A stretch of DNA of 64,000 nt from RGIG9379 sp031553005 (GTDB taxonomy: Bacteria; Bacteroidota; Bacteroidia; Bacteroidales; Paludibacteraceae): contig JAVBMA010000014.1 of the NCBI GenBank assembly GCA_031553005.1, forward strand, positions 1 to 64,000. The letters are read 5' to 3'. Of this stretch, positions 24,179 to 33,586 are shown in pieces. Each line of letters opens with the position of its first letter. Position 1 is the stretch's first letter. The position numbers and the translations under genes are program-made. Below the pieces are notes generated by a model, which saw only the letters and a list, made by a program, of their open reading frames with translations, was not told the DNA's origin and did not search any database.

Positions 24179-25759
24179 TTATTTCTTCCTTTTTAATGTC
24201 TGAATACATTCGCGGCGAGGAATGATAACGGAGACTCCCGGATATTCAATTTCCTCGCGGATAATTTGTTTCATCTCTTCAAAGTTCTTTTTCAGAGGAA
24301 CAAATACACGGATATGAGACGGATTTACACCGATACCGGCACAAATGCTTTCCAGCTTTCCTGTTCCTGCCGAATCCTGTCCTCCGGTCATTGCCGTAGT
24401 TTCATTATCTGAGATAATTACGGTTATATTCGTATTTTCATTGACAGCATCCAATAAGCCTGTCATGCCCGAATGAGTAAAAGTTGAATCTCCAATCACA
24501 GCCACAGAAGGAAAAAGGTTTGCATCTGCCGCTCCTTTAGCCATAGTAATGGATGCACCCATATCTACACACGAATTGATTGCGCTAAACGGTGGCAAAG
24601 CTCCCAAGGTATAGCAACCGATGTCACTAAAGACTTTTCCTTGCGGATAAGTGGCAATAACTTCATTCAACGCTTCATACAAGTCACGGTGTCCACACCC
24701 TTGGCACATTTGTGGAGGACGCATTTTAATCAATGACGGAATCTGATAGGTAATCTCATTTTCTTTTCCGAAAGCCTTACCAACGATATCAGGATTCAAT
24801 TCTCCTGTACGTGGAAGCGTTCCGTCCAAACGACCTTTAATTGTTATTCCTTTTGCCAGATAGCCTTTCAATTGTTCTTCTACCAAAGGATATCCGTCTT
24901 CCATTACGAGAATAGCTTCACATTCGTTTGCCAACTTTTCAATCATCTTGCGGGGCAATGGATATTGGGATACTTTCACAACAGGATATTCACATCCTTG
25001 CGGAAATTGTTCCATCAGATAATTGTAAGCAATTCCACAGGCAATAATACCTAACTTTTTATTTTTACCGTCAATATATTGATTGAATTTGGATTCTTCC
25101 GAAGCCTGAACAAAAGCAGATTGAGCATCGAGCAACAATTGGTAACGGCGGCGTGCGATAGCTGGCAACAGGATAAACTGACGCGGGTCCTGAGGCATTT
25201 TTACCTCATTTTGTTTTTTCGCTGCTTTGCGTTCGATTCCCGAACGGGAATGCGCCAAACGAGTAACGATGCGTAGCAATACCGGATAACCAAGTTTTTC
25301 GGAAAGTTCAAATCCTTCATACGCCATGTCATACGCTTCCTGTTGATTGGAAGGTTCGAGCATAGGAATCATGGAGAAATTACCGTAAAAACGGGAATCC
25401 TGTTCATTTTGAGAAGAGTGCATGGAAGGGTCGTCGGCAGCTAAAACCAATAAACCTCCGTTAATACCGGTTATAGAAGAATTAACAAAAGCATCGGCAG
25501 CAACGTTCATTCCGACATGTTTCATGCAAACCAGCGAACGTTTTCCTGCATAAGACATACCCAATGCTGTCTCCATAGCTGTTTTTTCGTTTGTAGACCA
25601 GCGGCTGTGTATCTTTCTTTCCGCTGCTTCTTTCGAAGCCTGTATATATTCGGTAATTTCAGTCGAAGGTGTTCCCGGATATGCGTAAACCCCGGATATT
25701 CCGCCGTCAATTGCTCCTTGCGCAATTGCTTCATCTGCCAATAATAATTCCTTTTGCAT
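24179..25759 (-). CDS. iorA: Indolepyruvate ferredoxin oxidoreductase, alpha subunit (without ferredoxin domain)
   Basis: 526 residues. The pyrimidine domain is at the N-terminus (LLLADEAIAQGAIDGGISGV, YPGTPSTEITEYI). The TPP domain has CQGCGHRDLYEALNEV, GDSTFTHSG near residue 420 and ISDNETTAMTGGQDS. Classical archaeal IorA proteins carry a C-terminal 2x[4Fe-4S] ferredoxin domain. Here the protein stops at IIPRRECIQTLKRKK with no such domain, so electrons must leave by another carrier. Only the cysteines near the TPP domain are available for a cluster. The partner iorB is 10.5 kb away. Confidence 0.88.
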   Translation of the reverse strand: MQKELLLADEAIAQGAIDGGISGVYAYPGTPSTEITEYIQASKEAAERKIHSRWSTNEKTAMETALGMSYAGKRSLVCMKHVGMNVAADAFVNSSITGINGGLLVLAADDPSMHSSQNEQDSRFYGNFSMIPMLEPSNQQEAYDMAYEGFELSEKLGYPVLLRIVTRLAHSRSGIERKAAKKQNEVKMPQDPRQFILLPAIARRRYQLLLDAQSAFVQASEESKFNQYIDGKNKKLGIIACGIAYNYLMEQFPQGCEYPVVKVSQYPLPRKMIEKLANECEAILVMEDGYPLVEEQLKGYLAKGITIKGRLDGTLPRTGELNPDIVGKAFGKENEITYQIPSLIKMRPPQMCQGCGHRDLYEALNEVIATYPQGKVFSDIGCYTLGALPPFSAINSCVDMGASITMAKGAADANLFPSVAVIGDSTFTHSGMTGLLDAVNENTNITVIISDNETTAMTGGQDSAGTGKLESICAGIGVNPSHIRVFVPLKKNFEEMKQIIREEIEYPGVSVIIPRRECIQTLKRKK

Positions 25760-25812
25760 TCTGATTTATGTATTTATTTTTTTTCCTTAATATGCATATT
25801 AAAAAAGCAAGG

Positions 25813-25820
25813 CAAATTTA
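25813..25820 (-). promoter_or_regulatory. Candidate -7 box for iorA
   Basis: TAAATTTG on the minus strand, identical to the aspC box, about 54 bases upstream of the iorA ATG. Confidence 0.4.
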
Positions 25821-25860
25821 CAAAAATATTTCCAATTTGGTTATAAGTTGTGTAGATGTT

Positions 25861-25919
25861 CAGATATTCAGATGAACAGATTAACCGACTAACTGATTAA
25901 TTGACTAATCGATTAACGA
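25861..25919. repeat. Clear 8-bp period array (CAGATATT ... TCGATTAA)
   Basis: Seven successive octads follow nnGAytaA: CAGATATT, CAGATGAA, CAGATTAA, CCGACTAA, CTGATTAA, TTGACTAA, TCGATTAA. The GA dinucleotide recurs exactly every 8 bases. Confidence 0.92.
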
Positions 25920-26467
25920 AAGTTTGATGTAAGAAATCCTTATTATCAATGCCAAAGGTATTGCATGTTTATAGAAAAAGATGATAACCCTATTTGTACG
26001 GCTCCAAAAGAGTCGAATATGGAAAACATTGAATATTTCTATAAACATATAAATCCTTCGGATTTAATTTAACTTTAAATCAATTTCTTACGCACAATCT
26101 TACATCGAAACTCTCGTCAATTAGATTATCTGCCATATTAAAAATGTTGCGTCTTAGCGTTTATTATTAGCCTGATTTCAATATAAAGCTTTGTTGTCTT
26201 ATGAGAATATCTAAGGCAACCGTATCAAAATATCATGGATAAGATAATGTGAATTACGGGAGAAATGTGCCGTTAGGCACAGCATATTGGTAGAAAAACG
26301 ATTCTTCATCGTTCATCGTACCGTTAGGTACGCAATATAAAAACATTTTGTACCTAACGGCACAAAAATATTACTGCCTCAATGTTTCTACCAATATGCT
26401 GTTTCTAACGGAACACAATAAATGCGGACTTCAATATAAAATAATAATATTTTGTTGATGCGGTTAC
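25917..26467. repeat. Nested palindromic elements in the iorA-grpE spacer
   Basis: The spacer 25760-26752 holds no gene. Several inverted pairs are visible. ATGTTTATAGAAA (25965-25977) pairs with 26036-26048. A looser outer pair is GTTTGATGTAAGAAAT (near 25921) with the complement of the 26083-26120 segment. TGTGCCGTTAGGCACAGCAT (26266 on) pairs with 26385-26416, with local palindromes GTACCGTTAGGTAC (26318-26331) and TGTACCTAACGGCACA (26349-26364) between. GGCAACCGTATCAAAATAT (26216 on) pairs imperfectly with 26450-26467. It looks like two or three MITE-like elements without a coding gene. Confidence 0.75.
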
Positions 26468-26549
26468 CCTGATGAGCCTCAGACCTTTCTAACTTTTGTA
26501 AATATTTTTTGTTATACACTAAGAAGATGAATAGATGCTCGAATATTCA

Positions 26550-26588
26550 TTTTTAATTCTTAATTTTTCACTCTTAGTTCTTCATTAT
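26550..26588. repeat. 7-bp period array (TTAATTC-type)
   Basis: Units TTAATTC, TTAATTT, TTCACTC, TTAGTTC, TTCATTA upstream of grpE. It resembles the inverse of the array at 11924-11951. Confidence 0.75.
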
Positions 26589-26752
26589 TTATCTGTACAT
26601 TTGCAGATTTATGCAGAATTTGCTTCTGCCATAATTGCAGGGGCTACCGTTAAAAACTGACAAAAAAGGAAAATTCATCATATGGCAAAGAATTTGCAAA
26701 GAATGGTGATATAGTTTTGAAAAAAATAAACATAAAAAAATATACAGGCTAT

Positions 26753-27322
26753 ATGGAAAAGAATAAAAAGCACGAAGAGGATGAAAAAATTGATAATAAA
26801 GATATTATCAATAATGAAGAGACTCCGGAGATAACCGAAAAAGCAGCGGATGAGTTGGAGAGTGATTCTGACAAAGTGTCTGACTTGGAACAGAAATGCA
26901 AGACATTGGAAAATGATTATTTAAGGTTATTCGCAGAATTTGATAATTACAGAAAACGGACATTAAAAGAGAAGTCGGAATTAATCAAATCGGCGGGAGA
27001 AAACATCCTGTTCAATCTTCTTCCGTTGATTGACGATTTTGAAAGAGCCCTGAAAGCAATGGAAGATATACATGAAGACCTCAAAACAATGAGAGAAGGT
27101 GTCGAACTAATCTATTCCAAATTCATATCATTCTTAAATCAGAACGGAGTGAAAGCGATTGATGCCATAGGGAAAGATTTTGATACCGAATTTCATGAAG
27201 CCGTTACCACAATCCCCGCTCCTTCGGAAGATATGAAAGGAAAGGTGGTTGATGCAATCCAAAAAGGATATACCCTTCACGACAAGGTAATACGCTTTTC
27301 AAAAGTAGTAATCGGAGAATAA
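26753..27322 (+). CDS. grpE: Nucleotide exchange factor GrpE
   Basis: 189 residues from the ATG at 26753; the frame extends 12 codons upstream to a TTG. An acidic, charged N-terminus is followed by a long helix (about 50-105: DLEQKCKTLENDYLRLFAEF, then DNYRKRTLKEKSELIKSAGE) and the C-terminal beta domain ending GYTLHDKVIRFSKVVIGE, the conserved GrpE signature. It releases ADP from DnaK. dnaJ follows 72 bp downstream; dnaK is not in the window. The heat-shock control site was not identified. Confidence 0.95.
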   Translation: MEKNKKHEEDEKIDNKDIINNEETPEITEKAADELESDSDKVSDLEQKCKTLENDYLRLFAEFDNYRKRTLKEKSELIKSAGENILFNLLPLIDDFERALKAMEDIHEDLKTMREGVELIYSKFISFLNQNGVKAIDAIGKDFDTEFHEAVTTIPAPSEDMKGKVVDAIQKGYTLHDKVIRFSKVVIGE

Positions 27323-27394
27323 ATAATAAATTGAAAATTGAAAGGTGAGAGTTAAGACTTTCACTTTTCACTTTTTACCTTTCAACTAAAAAAC

Positions 27395-28570
27395 ATGGCA
27401 AAAAGAGATTATTACGAAGTACTTGGGGTTTCGAAGAGTGCAAGTGCGGATGAAATAAAAAAAGCATACCGGCAAAAGGCTATTCAATACCATCCAGACA
27501 AAAATCCGGATGATAAGGAAGCGGAAGAGAAATTTAAAGAGGCAGCCGAAGCTTACGAAATATTGAGCAATCCGGAGAAAAAACAACGTTACGACCAATT
27601 CGGGCATGCCGGAGTGGGAAGCAGCGCTGCGAGTGGCGGAGGCGGTTTCGGTGGTGGCGGAATGTCTATGGATGATATATTCTCCCAGTTTGGAGATATC
27701 TTTGGCGGACATTTTGGCGGTTTCGGAGGATTTGGCGGATTTAGCAGCGGTGGTGGCCGGAGAGGTGGCGGAGAAAGACGAGTGCGCCGTGGTTCAGACC
27801 TTCGCGTTCGTGTTAAACTGACTCTCAAAGAGATAGCAACAGGTACTGAAAAGAAAATCAAAGTCCGCAAATATGTCACTTGTAAACAATGTAACGGAAC
27901 AGGAGCCGAAGGGGAAGGTTTTTCTAATTGCACCACTTGTAATGGCAGCGGAGTTGTAACAAGAATACAAAATACCATTCTCGGTCAAATGCAGACACAA
28001 TCTGTCTGCCCAACTTGTGGAGGAGATGGAAAAATAATCACAAAAAAATGTCATAGTTGTAACGGTGAAGGTATTGTTTCCGAAGAGGAAGTTATCTCAA
28101 TCAACATTCCGGCAGGTGTAATGGAAGGGATGCAAATTCCGATAAGGGGAAAAGGAAACGCAGCCCGCAGAGGAGGCATAAACGGAGATTTACTGGTTGT
28201 AATTGAAGAAGAACCACATCCGGAACTAATCAGGGATGAGAATGACTTGATTTATAATGCACTGCTGACTATCCCGACTGCAATCAACGGTGGTACTATC
28301 GAAATACCTACCGTAGACGGAAAAGCAAAAGTAAAAATCGACCCAGGAACACAACCCGGCAAAGTATTACGTTTGAAAGGAAAAGGATTACCGAGCGTGA
28401 ATAGTTATGGTACAGGCGACTTACTGGTAAACGTAGGTGTTTATATCCCTGAAAACCTTTCAAAAGAAGAAAGAAATACCGTTGCAAAATTAGAAGAATC
28501 TGAAAATTTCAAACCATCCGCTTCTGCTAAACGTAATTTCTTCACCCGGTTTAAAAGCATGTTTGAATAA
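27395..28570 (+). CDS. dnaJ: Chaperone DnaJ
   Basis: 391 residues. The J domain has the HPD motif in IQYHPDKNPDDKEAEEKF (about 33-35). It is followed by a Gly/Phe-rich linker with repeated GGFGG (about 75-120), then four zinc-binding CxxCxGxG motifs (CKQCNGTG, CTTCNGSG, CPTCGGDG, CHSCNGEG, about 165-230), and the C-terminal substrate-binding beta domains. It stimulates DnaK ATPase and delivers unfolded clients. It forms an operon with grpE. A hairpin of the RAYT-type family follows 38 bp after the stop. Confidence 0.97.
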   Translation: MAKRDYYEVLGVSKSASADEIKKAYRQKAIQYHPDKNPDDKEAEEKFKEAAEAYEILSNPEKKQRYDQFGHAGVGSSAASGGGGFGGGGMSMDDIFSQFGDIFGGHFGGFGGFGGFSSGGGRRGGGERRVRRGSDLRVRVKLTLKEIATGTEKKIKVRKYVTCKQCNGTGAEGEGFSNCTTCNGSGVVTRIQNTILGQMQTQSVCPTCGGDGKIITKKCHSCNGEGIVSEEEVISINIPAGVMEGMQIPIRGKGNAARRGGINGDLLVVIEEEPHPELIRDENDLIYNALLTIPTAINGGTIEIPTVDGKAKVKIDPGTQPGKVLRLKGKGLPSVNSYGTGDLLVNVGVYIPENLSKEERNTVAKLEESENFKPSASAKRNFFTRFKSMFE

Positions 28571-28608
28571 GGTAAAAAGTGAAAGTTGAAAATTGAAAGT
28601 TAAAGGAA

Positions 28609-28663
28609 AGAATAAAAAAAGACTTCCTAAGTTTTAAAAACTTAGGAAGTCTTTTTTTATTCT
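28609..28663 (+). repeat. REP-type hairpin, copy 3 (after dnaJ; acts as terminator)
   Basis: A 27-bp perfect stem (28609-28635 with 28637-28663) around one A. The core AAAGACTTCCTAAGTTTT is the same family as the two hairpins around the RAYT gene. T-runs on both strands suit a bidirectional terminator for the convergent dnaJ and ftsK genes. A GAAAGTT heptad array (28574-28605) directly precedes it. Confidence 0.9.
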
Positions 28664-28713
28664 TCTTTTTCTCTTTTCTATATTTTTTCAATATAACTAT
28701 AGAAAATAATAAC

Positions 28714-31188
28714 CTACCGCAACGCACTCAAAATCATTTCCAATTGCGTGATATCCTGAACTAACACCTGACGGGCTTTACTGCCTTCTGTTGGTCCCAC
28801 AATGCCTGCGGCTTCCAACTGGTCCATAATGCGTCCGGCACGGTTATAGCCGATTGCAAATTTCCGCTGAATAAGAGAAGTTGAACCTTGTTGATGAACA
28901 ACAATAAGTTCCGCCGCTTCTTCAAACATCGGGTCCCTGTTCGAAAGGTCAATACCGCCTTTAATCTCACCGGAGCCTTCTCCTTCGTATTCAGGAAGAA
29001 GGAATGCCGTAGGATATCCTTGCTGAGCACCAATAAAATCGGCTACTTTTTCCACCTCAGGAGTATCGACAAATGCACATTGTACACGTGTCAGGTCGCT
29101 TCCCTGGAGGAATAACATATCTCCCCGTCCAATCAACTGGTTAGCTCCCGGAGAATCCAATATCGTGCGGGAGTCAATCATGGATGCTACGCGGAAAGCA
29201 AGGCGGGCAGGAAAGTTTGCCTTAATAGTACCTGTAATGATATTTGTCGAAGGGCGTTGAGTAGCAATAATCATGTGAATACCCACCGCACGCGCCAACT
29301 GTGCAATACGTGCAATCGGCAGTTCAACCTCTTTTCCGGCTGTCATAATCAAATCACCGAACTCATCTATAATTACCACAATATACGGAAGGTAACGATG
29401 CCCTTTTTCAGGATTCAACTTCCGGTTTATAAACTTATCGTTATACTCCTTTATATTACGGATACGGGCTTTCTTCAATAAATCATACCGCATATCCATC
29501 TCTTTGGTGAGAGAATTAAGCGTTTGTACCACTTTGGTAACATCGGTGATAATAGCCTCTTCCGCATCCGGCAGTTTAGCCAGAAAGTGCTTTTCAATAC
29601 TCGAATAGATATTAAATTCCACCTTTTTAGGGTCAACCAATACAAACTTTAGCTGAGAAGGGTGTTTTTTGTAAAGAAGAGATGCAATGATAGTATTCAA
29701 TCCGACCGATTTTCCCTGTCCGGTAGCTCCAGCAACCAAAAGGTGCGGCATCTTACACAAATCAATCATATAAATGTCGTTCGTAATCGTTTTTCCGAAA
29801 GCAACAGGCAAATCGTATTTACACTCCTGGAATTTTTTGGAAGAAAGAACCGCTTGCATCGGAACAATCTGTGCATCACGGTTAGGTACTTCTATACCGA
29901 TTGTACCTTTACCCGGTATTGGCGCAATAATACGAATACCGAGGGCTGATAAGCTCAATGCAATATCATTTTCTAGGTTCTTAATCTTGGAAATGCGGAC
30001 ACCGGGAGCCGGGATAATTTCATATAATGTAATAGTCGGCCCCACTGTCGCTTTCACCGAATCTATTTTTATACCATAATTTTCAAGCGTCTGGACGATT
30101 CTGTTTTTATTGGTATTTTGTTCCTCCATATTAAAGGAGGTTTCTACATTATCATATTTTTTCAGCAAGTCGAGCGTAGGATATTGGTAGCGCGACAAAT
30201 CGAGCGTAGGGTCATATACTCCCAACTCTTCTCCGTTATACTCTTCGTCATCCTTAATAACCTCTATTTCAAAATCCGGTTCTTTTTCTGTTTCCGCAAC
30301 CAATGGTTCTGCGAATTCTTCCTCTTCCGGTTTTGCAATAGTAATTTCAAAATCATCATCCGGTTTTATTATTTCCTCTTCCGGTTTTTCTTCCGTAGGA
30401 CGAATTACCCACTCCTGCTCTACCGGATTTTCATCTTCTGTTACCTCTTCTTCTGTCTCTTCATTTTCAGTATCTGCAATCTTGTCTTCTGTTGCAGAAG
30501 CAACGCCAATATTTAAATCCTCTTCCGGTTTTTTCTTGAAAAATTGTTCTTTCAGGCGTACTCCCCACCTTTTCAGGAATGGCAATGTAGCCGAAAATGC
30601 AACAATAGAAAAAAGCAGTAATATCGTAAATATAAAAAGGAACGTACCAAACCAACCTATCTGGGATTCCAGCCAAAGGCTGGCATAATATCCATGTGCG
30701 CCTCCTAAATAGAGAAACGAGGACTCATAAACCGGAATAAAGAAAAACCCGAAAAACAACGATATCCAGAAAAGGAAGAAAGTAGTTATAAAAAAAGTGC
30801 GGGTTAATGAAAACGTTTTGATTTTTACCATTCGTAACCCAACAATAAAAAAGAAAAACAGAGAGACAAAACAAGCTATCCCGAATGTCCTGTTGATAAA
30901 AAAGTCAGCTATAATAGCTCCGCGATAACCTGTCCAGTTTTTTATTTCGCTTTTCAACTCCAGCATGGTTCCAGGGTCTGCACTCTGCAAACGGCTCTGG
31001 TCTTCATATCCGGTAAAAAAGAAAGAGATAAATCCCAATAACACATACATACAAACAATAATCAAAAGCAATCCCGTCACTATCCGGGTGCGTTCATCTT
31101 TGAAAAACGAATGTATACGGGAGAAAAAACCTTTTTTTTCTGCACTTTTCTGAGAGTTAGTGCCTGCTTCCTTTTCCTTTTTTGCCAT
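28714..31188 (-). CDS. ftsK: DNA translocase FtsK/SpoIIIE
   Basis: About 824 residues from MAKKEKE (ATG 31188). Four to five membrane helices are in the first 210 residues, then an acidic Glu/Pro-rich linker (about 225-330), then the RecA-like motor: LLVAGATGQGKSVGLNTIIA (Walker A), YIVVIIDEFGDLIMTAG (Walker B), and ATQRPSTNIITGTIKANFP. The C-terminal gamma winged-helix domain (about 765-824) has RKFAIGYNRAGRIMDQLEAA for KOPS reading. It pumps DNA to the terminus for XerCD dimer resolution at the septum. It is convergent with dnaJ. Confidence 0.95.
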   Translation of the reverse strand: MAKKEKEAGTNSQKSAEKKGFFSRIHSFFKDERTRIVTGLLLIIVCMYVLLGFISFFFTGYEDQSRLQSADPGTMLELKSEIKNWTGYRGAIIADFFINRTFGIACFVSLFFFFIVGLRMVKIKTFSLTRTFFITTFFLFWISLFFGFFFIPVYESSFLYLGGAHGYYASLWLESQIGWFGTFLFIFTILLLFSIVAFSATLPFLKRWGVRLKEQFFKKKPEEDLNIGVASATEDKIADTENEETEEEVTEDENPVEQEWVIRPTEEKPEEEIIKPDDDFEITIAKPEEEEFAEPLVAETEKEPDFEIEVIKDDEEYNGEELGVYDPTLDLSRYQYPTLDLLKKYDNVETSFNMEEQNTNKNRIVQTLENYGIKIDSVKATVGPTITLYEIIPAPGVRISKIKNLENDIALSLSALGIRIIAPIPGKGTIGIEVPNRDAQIVPMQAVLSSKKFQECKYDLPVAFGKTITNDIYMIDLCKMPHLLVAGATGQGKSVGLNTIIASLLYKKHPSQLKFVLVDPKKVEFNIYSSIEKHFLAKLPDAEEAIITDVTKVVQTLNSLTKEMDMRYDLLKKARIRNIKEYNDKFINRKLNPEKGHRYLPYIVVIIDEFGDLIMTAGKEVELPIARIAQLARAVGIHMIIATQRPSTNIITGTIKANFPARLAFRVASMIDSRTILDSPGANQLIGRGDMLFLQGSDLTRVQCAFVDTPEVEKVADFIGAQQGYPTAFLLPEYEGEGSGEIKGGIDLSNRDPMFEEAAELIVVHQQGSTSLIQRKFAIGYNRAGRIMDQLEAAGIVGPTEGSKARQVLVQDITQLEMILSALR

Positions 31189-31219
31189 CTGTATATACAA
31201 CTGATTTTTTGTAGAGATA

Positions 31220-31227
31220 CAAAATTA
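31220..31227 (-). promoter_or_regulatory. Candidate -7 box for ftsK
   Basis: TAATTTTG on the minus strand, about 32 bases upstream of the ftsK ATG. No clear -33 element. Confidence 0.4.
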
Positions 31228-31459
31228 ATAAGTTCTTTTAGTAATTGTTTAAATTTTATGGAAAAAGAATTTAAGGAATGAGAATCCGATAATAGAAATA
31301 CAAAATTAAAACCTCATTTTACAATTATTGTAGAATAAAATTTAAACAGCTTCTTATAATTGCTCATGATTTAATAAATAAAATTTTTGGAATGAAACTG
31401 TTTAAATTTCATGTTAAGGACAGTTTTACATAAAAAACGGAAAACAAATGAAAAACGCG

Positions 31460-31488
31460 GTACAGACGTGGCATGCCGCGTCTCTACG
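31460..31488. repeat. GGCATGCC-centred palindrome, second copy
   Basis: GTACAGACGTGGC against GCCGCGTCTCTAC with two mispairs. Same family as 13077-13106 and 33587-33610. Confidence 0.75.
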
Positions 31489-31527
31489 TATACCAATTTA
31501 TAATTTTCAATTTCCAAAGATTTCAAT

Positions 31528-31535
31528 TATCTTTG
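31528..31535 (+). promoter_or_regulatory. Candidate promoter of the ABC-F/rlmB genes
   Basis: TATCTTTG, the most typical Bacteroidetes -7 form. It gives a leader of about 65-70 nt to the ATG at 31609. Confidence 0.5.
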
Positions 31536-31608
31536 AAAGCTTTATGTGGATACATCCGGAAACGCCGCAGGCAACAAGAAAAAACTAAAATATAACCATC
31601 ACAAAAAA

Positions 31609-33573
31609 ATGATTTCTGTTGACAAACTTTCTGTCGAATTTGGAGGATTTACCCTTTTTAATGATATATCTTTTGTTGTCAATCAACGCGATAAAATAGC
31701 CTTGGTTGGGAAAAACGGTGCAGGCAAATCCACTATGTTGAAAATATTTGCCGGATTGCAGTCTCCCACTAAAGGTAATATCGCTTTTCCGAAGGAAATA
31801 ACCATCGGTTATCTTCCGCAACATATGATTCATAGCGACGGAGTTACCGTCCTGCAAGAGGCCGAAAAAGCGTTTGCACACATCTTTTCACTTCAGGAGA
31901 AAATAAACCAAATGAGTGATGAACTGTCAGAACGTACGGACTACGAATCTGAAAGTTATCATACCCTGATTGAAAGACTGACCCATACAAATGAGCAACT
32001 TGATATGCTTGGAGTCAATAATTTTAAAGGGGAAATTGAAAAAACATTATTAGGGTTAGGATTTTTACGGAGTGATTTTGAAAGACAGACAAGCGAATTC
32101 AGCGGCGGTTGGCGCATGCGCATCGAATTGGCAAAATTGTTGCTTCAACGTCCCGATGTGCTCCTGCTCGATGAGCCTACCAACCACCTGGATATTGAAT
32201 CAATCCAATGGTTGGAAAATTTTCTGATTTCACATGGAAATGCCGTTATCCTCGTATCCCACGACAGGGCTTTCATTGATGCAGTTACCAATCGGACGAT
32301 AGAGATTTCGTTAGGAAAAATTTATGATTACAAGGTTTCCTATTCCCAATATGTTATTTTGAGAAAAGAGAGGCGCGAGCAGCAAATGCGCGCTTTTGAA
32401 AATCAACAAAAACAGATTCAGGATACGGAAGATTTCATAGAACGGTTCCGTTATAAAGCAACCAAAGCAATTCAGGTACAATCGCGCATCAAACAACTGG
32501 ACAAGATAGAACGGATAGAAGTAGATGACGAGGATAATTCTTCGCTGCACCTGAAGTTCCCTCCTGCTCCACATTCCGGAAGCATTACCGTTGATATTGA
32601 ACACTTAACAAAAAAATACGGAGAAAAAGTAATTCTCGATAATATCGACCTGACCATTAACCGGGGAGAAAAAGTCGCTTTTGTCGGAAAAAACGGGGAA
32701 GGAAAATACACGCTCATAAAATGTATTATGGAGCAAGTGGAGTATTCCGGCAAATTAAAATTGGGACATCTGGTAAAAATAGGTTATTTTGCTCAAAACC
32801 AAGCCTCTTTATTAAACGAGAACATGACGGTTTTTGAAACAATCGACCATGTTGCAACAGGAGATATACGTACAAAAATACGCGACATCCTCGGTGCATT
32901 TATGTTTGGCGGCGAAGCTTCAGACAAAAAAGTGAAAGTTCTTTCGGGAGGAGAAAGGACGCGCCTTGCCATGATACGGTTGCTTCTCGAACCTGTCAAT
33001 TTCCTTGTACTTGATGAGCCTACCAATCACCTCGACCTGCGTTCGAAGGATGTCCTGAAAGAAGCTATCAAGGCATTTAACGGTACGGTTATTGTTGTGT
33101 CGCACGACCGCGAGTTTCTGGACGGACTAGTAGAAAAAACATACGAATTTGCCAATCATAAGGTAGTTGAACACATCGGCGGAATATACGACTTTCTTAA
33201 GACTAAAAAGATTGAATCCCTTCGCGAATTGGAGACGGCAAGCGTAAACCGGAAAATCGAAAACAACGCAGTCAACGAAAATCCGGCATCCGAGAATAAG
33301 CTTTCTTACGAAGCACGAAAAGAAATTGCCAAAAAGATAAAGAAAGCCGAAAGAAATGTCGAAGCGGCAGAAAATGCAATCCAGCAAATAGAAGCCCGCC
33401 TTGCCGAGATAGAAAAGCAACTGGAAAACCCGCAAGAAGCCGGCAACGATATTTTATATAACGAATACAAAAAGAAACAACACGAATTAGAACAAAAAAT
33501 GTACGAATGGGAAATCATGTCCGAAGAATTAGAAGAAATCAAAAAGACATCCCCCAATAATCCCGAACAATAA
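31609..33573 (+). CDS. ABC-F family ATPase with altered second Walker A
   Basis: 654 residues from the ATG at 31609; a GTG at 31546 in frame is less likely. Two ABC domains lie in tandem without membrane segments. NBD1 has Walker A GKNGAGKST (34-42), signature FSGGW and LLLDEPTNHLD. NBD2 has signature LSGGER and LVLDEPTNHLD, but its Walker A reads GKNGEGKYT (360-368): the Mg-coordinating Ser/Thr is Tyr (codon TAC, 32707-32709). A coiled-coil C-terminal domain (about 575-650) is present as in Uup/ABCF3-type proteins. Members act on the ribosome E-site. Second-site ATP hydrolysis may be impaired. Confidence 0.88.
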   Translation: MISVDKLSVEFGGFTLFNDISFVVNQRDKIALVGKNGAGKSTMLKIFAGLQSPTKGNIAFPKEITIGYLPQHMIHSDGVTVLQEAEKAFAHIFSLQEKINQMSDELSERTDYESESYHTLIERLTHTNEQLDMLGVNNFKGEIEKTLLGLGFLRSDFERQTSEFSGGWRMRIELAKLLLQRPDVLLLDEPTNHLDIESIQWLENFLISHGNAVILVSHDRAFIDAVTNRTIEISLGKIYDYKVSYSQYVILRKERREQQMRAFENQQKQIQDTEDFIERFRYKATKAIQVQSRIKQLDKIERIEVDDEDNSSLHLKFPPAPHSGSITVDIEHLTKKYGEKVILDNIDLTINRGEKVAFVGKNGEGKYTLIKCIMEQVEYSGKLKLGHLVKIGYFAQNQASLLNENMTVFETIDHVATGDIRTKIRDILGAFMFGGEASDKKVKVLSGGERTRLAMIRLLLEPVNFLVLDEPTNHLDLRSKDVLKEAIKAFNGTVIVVSHDREFLDGLVEKTYEFANHKVVEHIGGIYDFLKTKKIESLRELETASVNRKIENNAVNENPASENKLSYEARKEIAKKIKKAERNVEAAENAIQQIEARLAEIEKQLENPQEAGNDILYNEYKKKQHELEQKMYEWEIMSEELEEIKKTSPNNPEQ

Positions 33574-33586
33574 AAATTATGCCTTG

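Larger units (their letters stand above)
31201..31608. other. Spacer between divergent ftsK and the ABC-F gene
   Basis: No gene seen. It holds both candidate promoters, a near repeat of AATTTAAACAG-like words around 31250-31420, and a GGCATGCC palindrome at 31460-31488 (TACAGACGTGGC ... GCCGCGTCTCTA). Confidence 0.6.

Noticed and set aside
25861..25919. CRISPR array
   Set aside because: The unit is only 8 bases with no spacers of constant length and no cas genes in the window.
27589..27978. Pro-rich frame opposite dnaJ
   Set aside because: It mirrors the Gly-rich linker of DnaJ; no independent evidence for expression.
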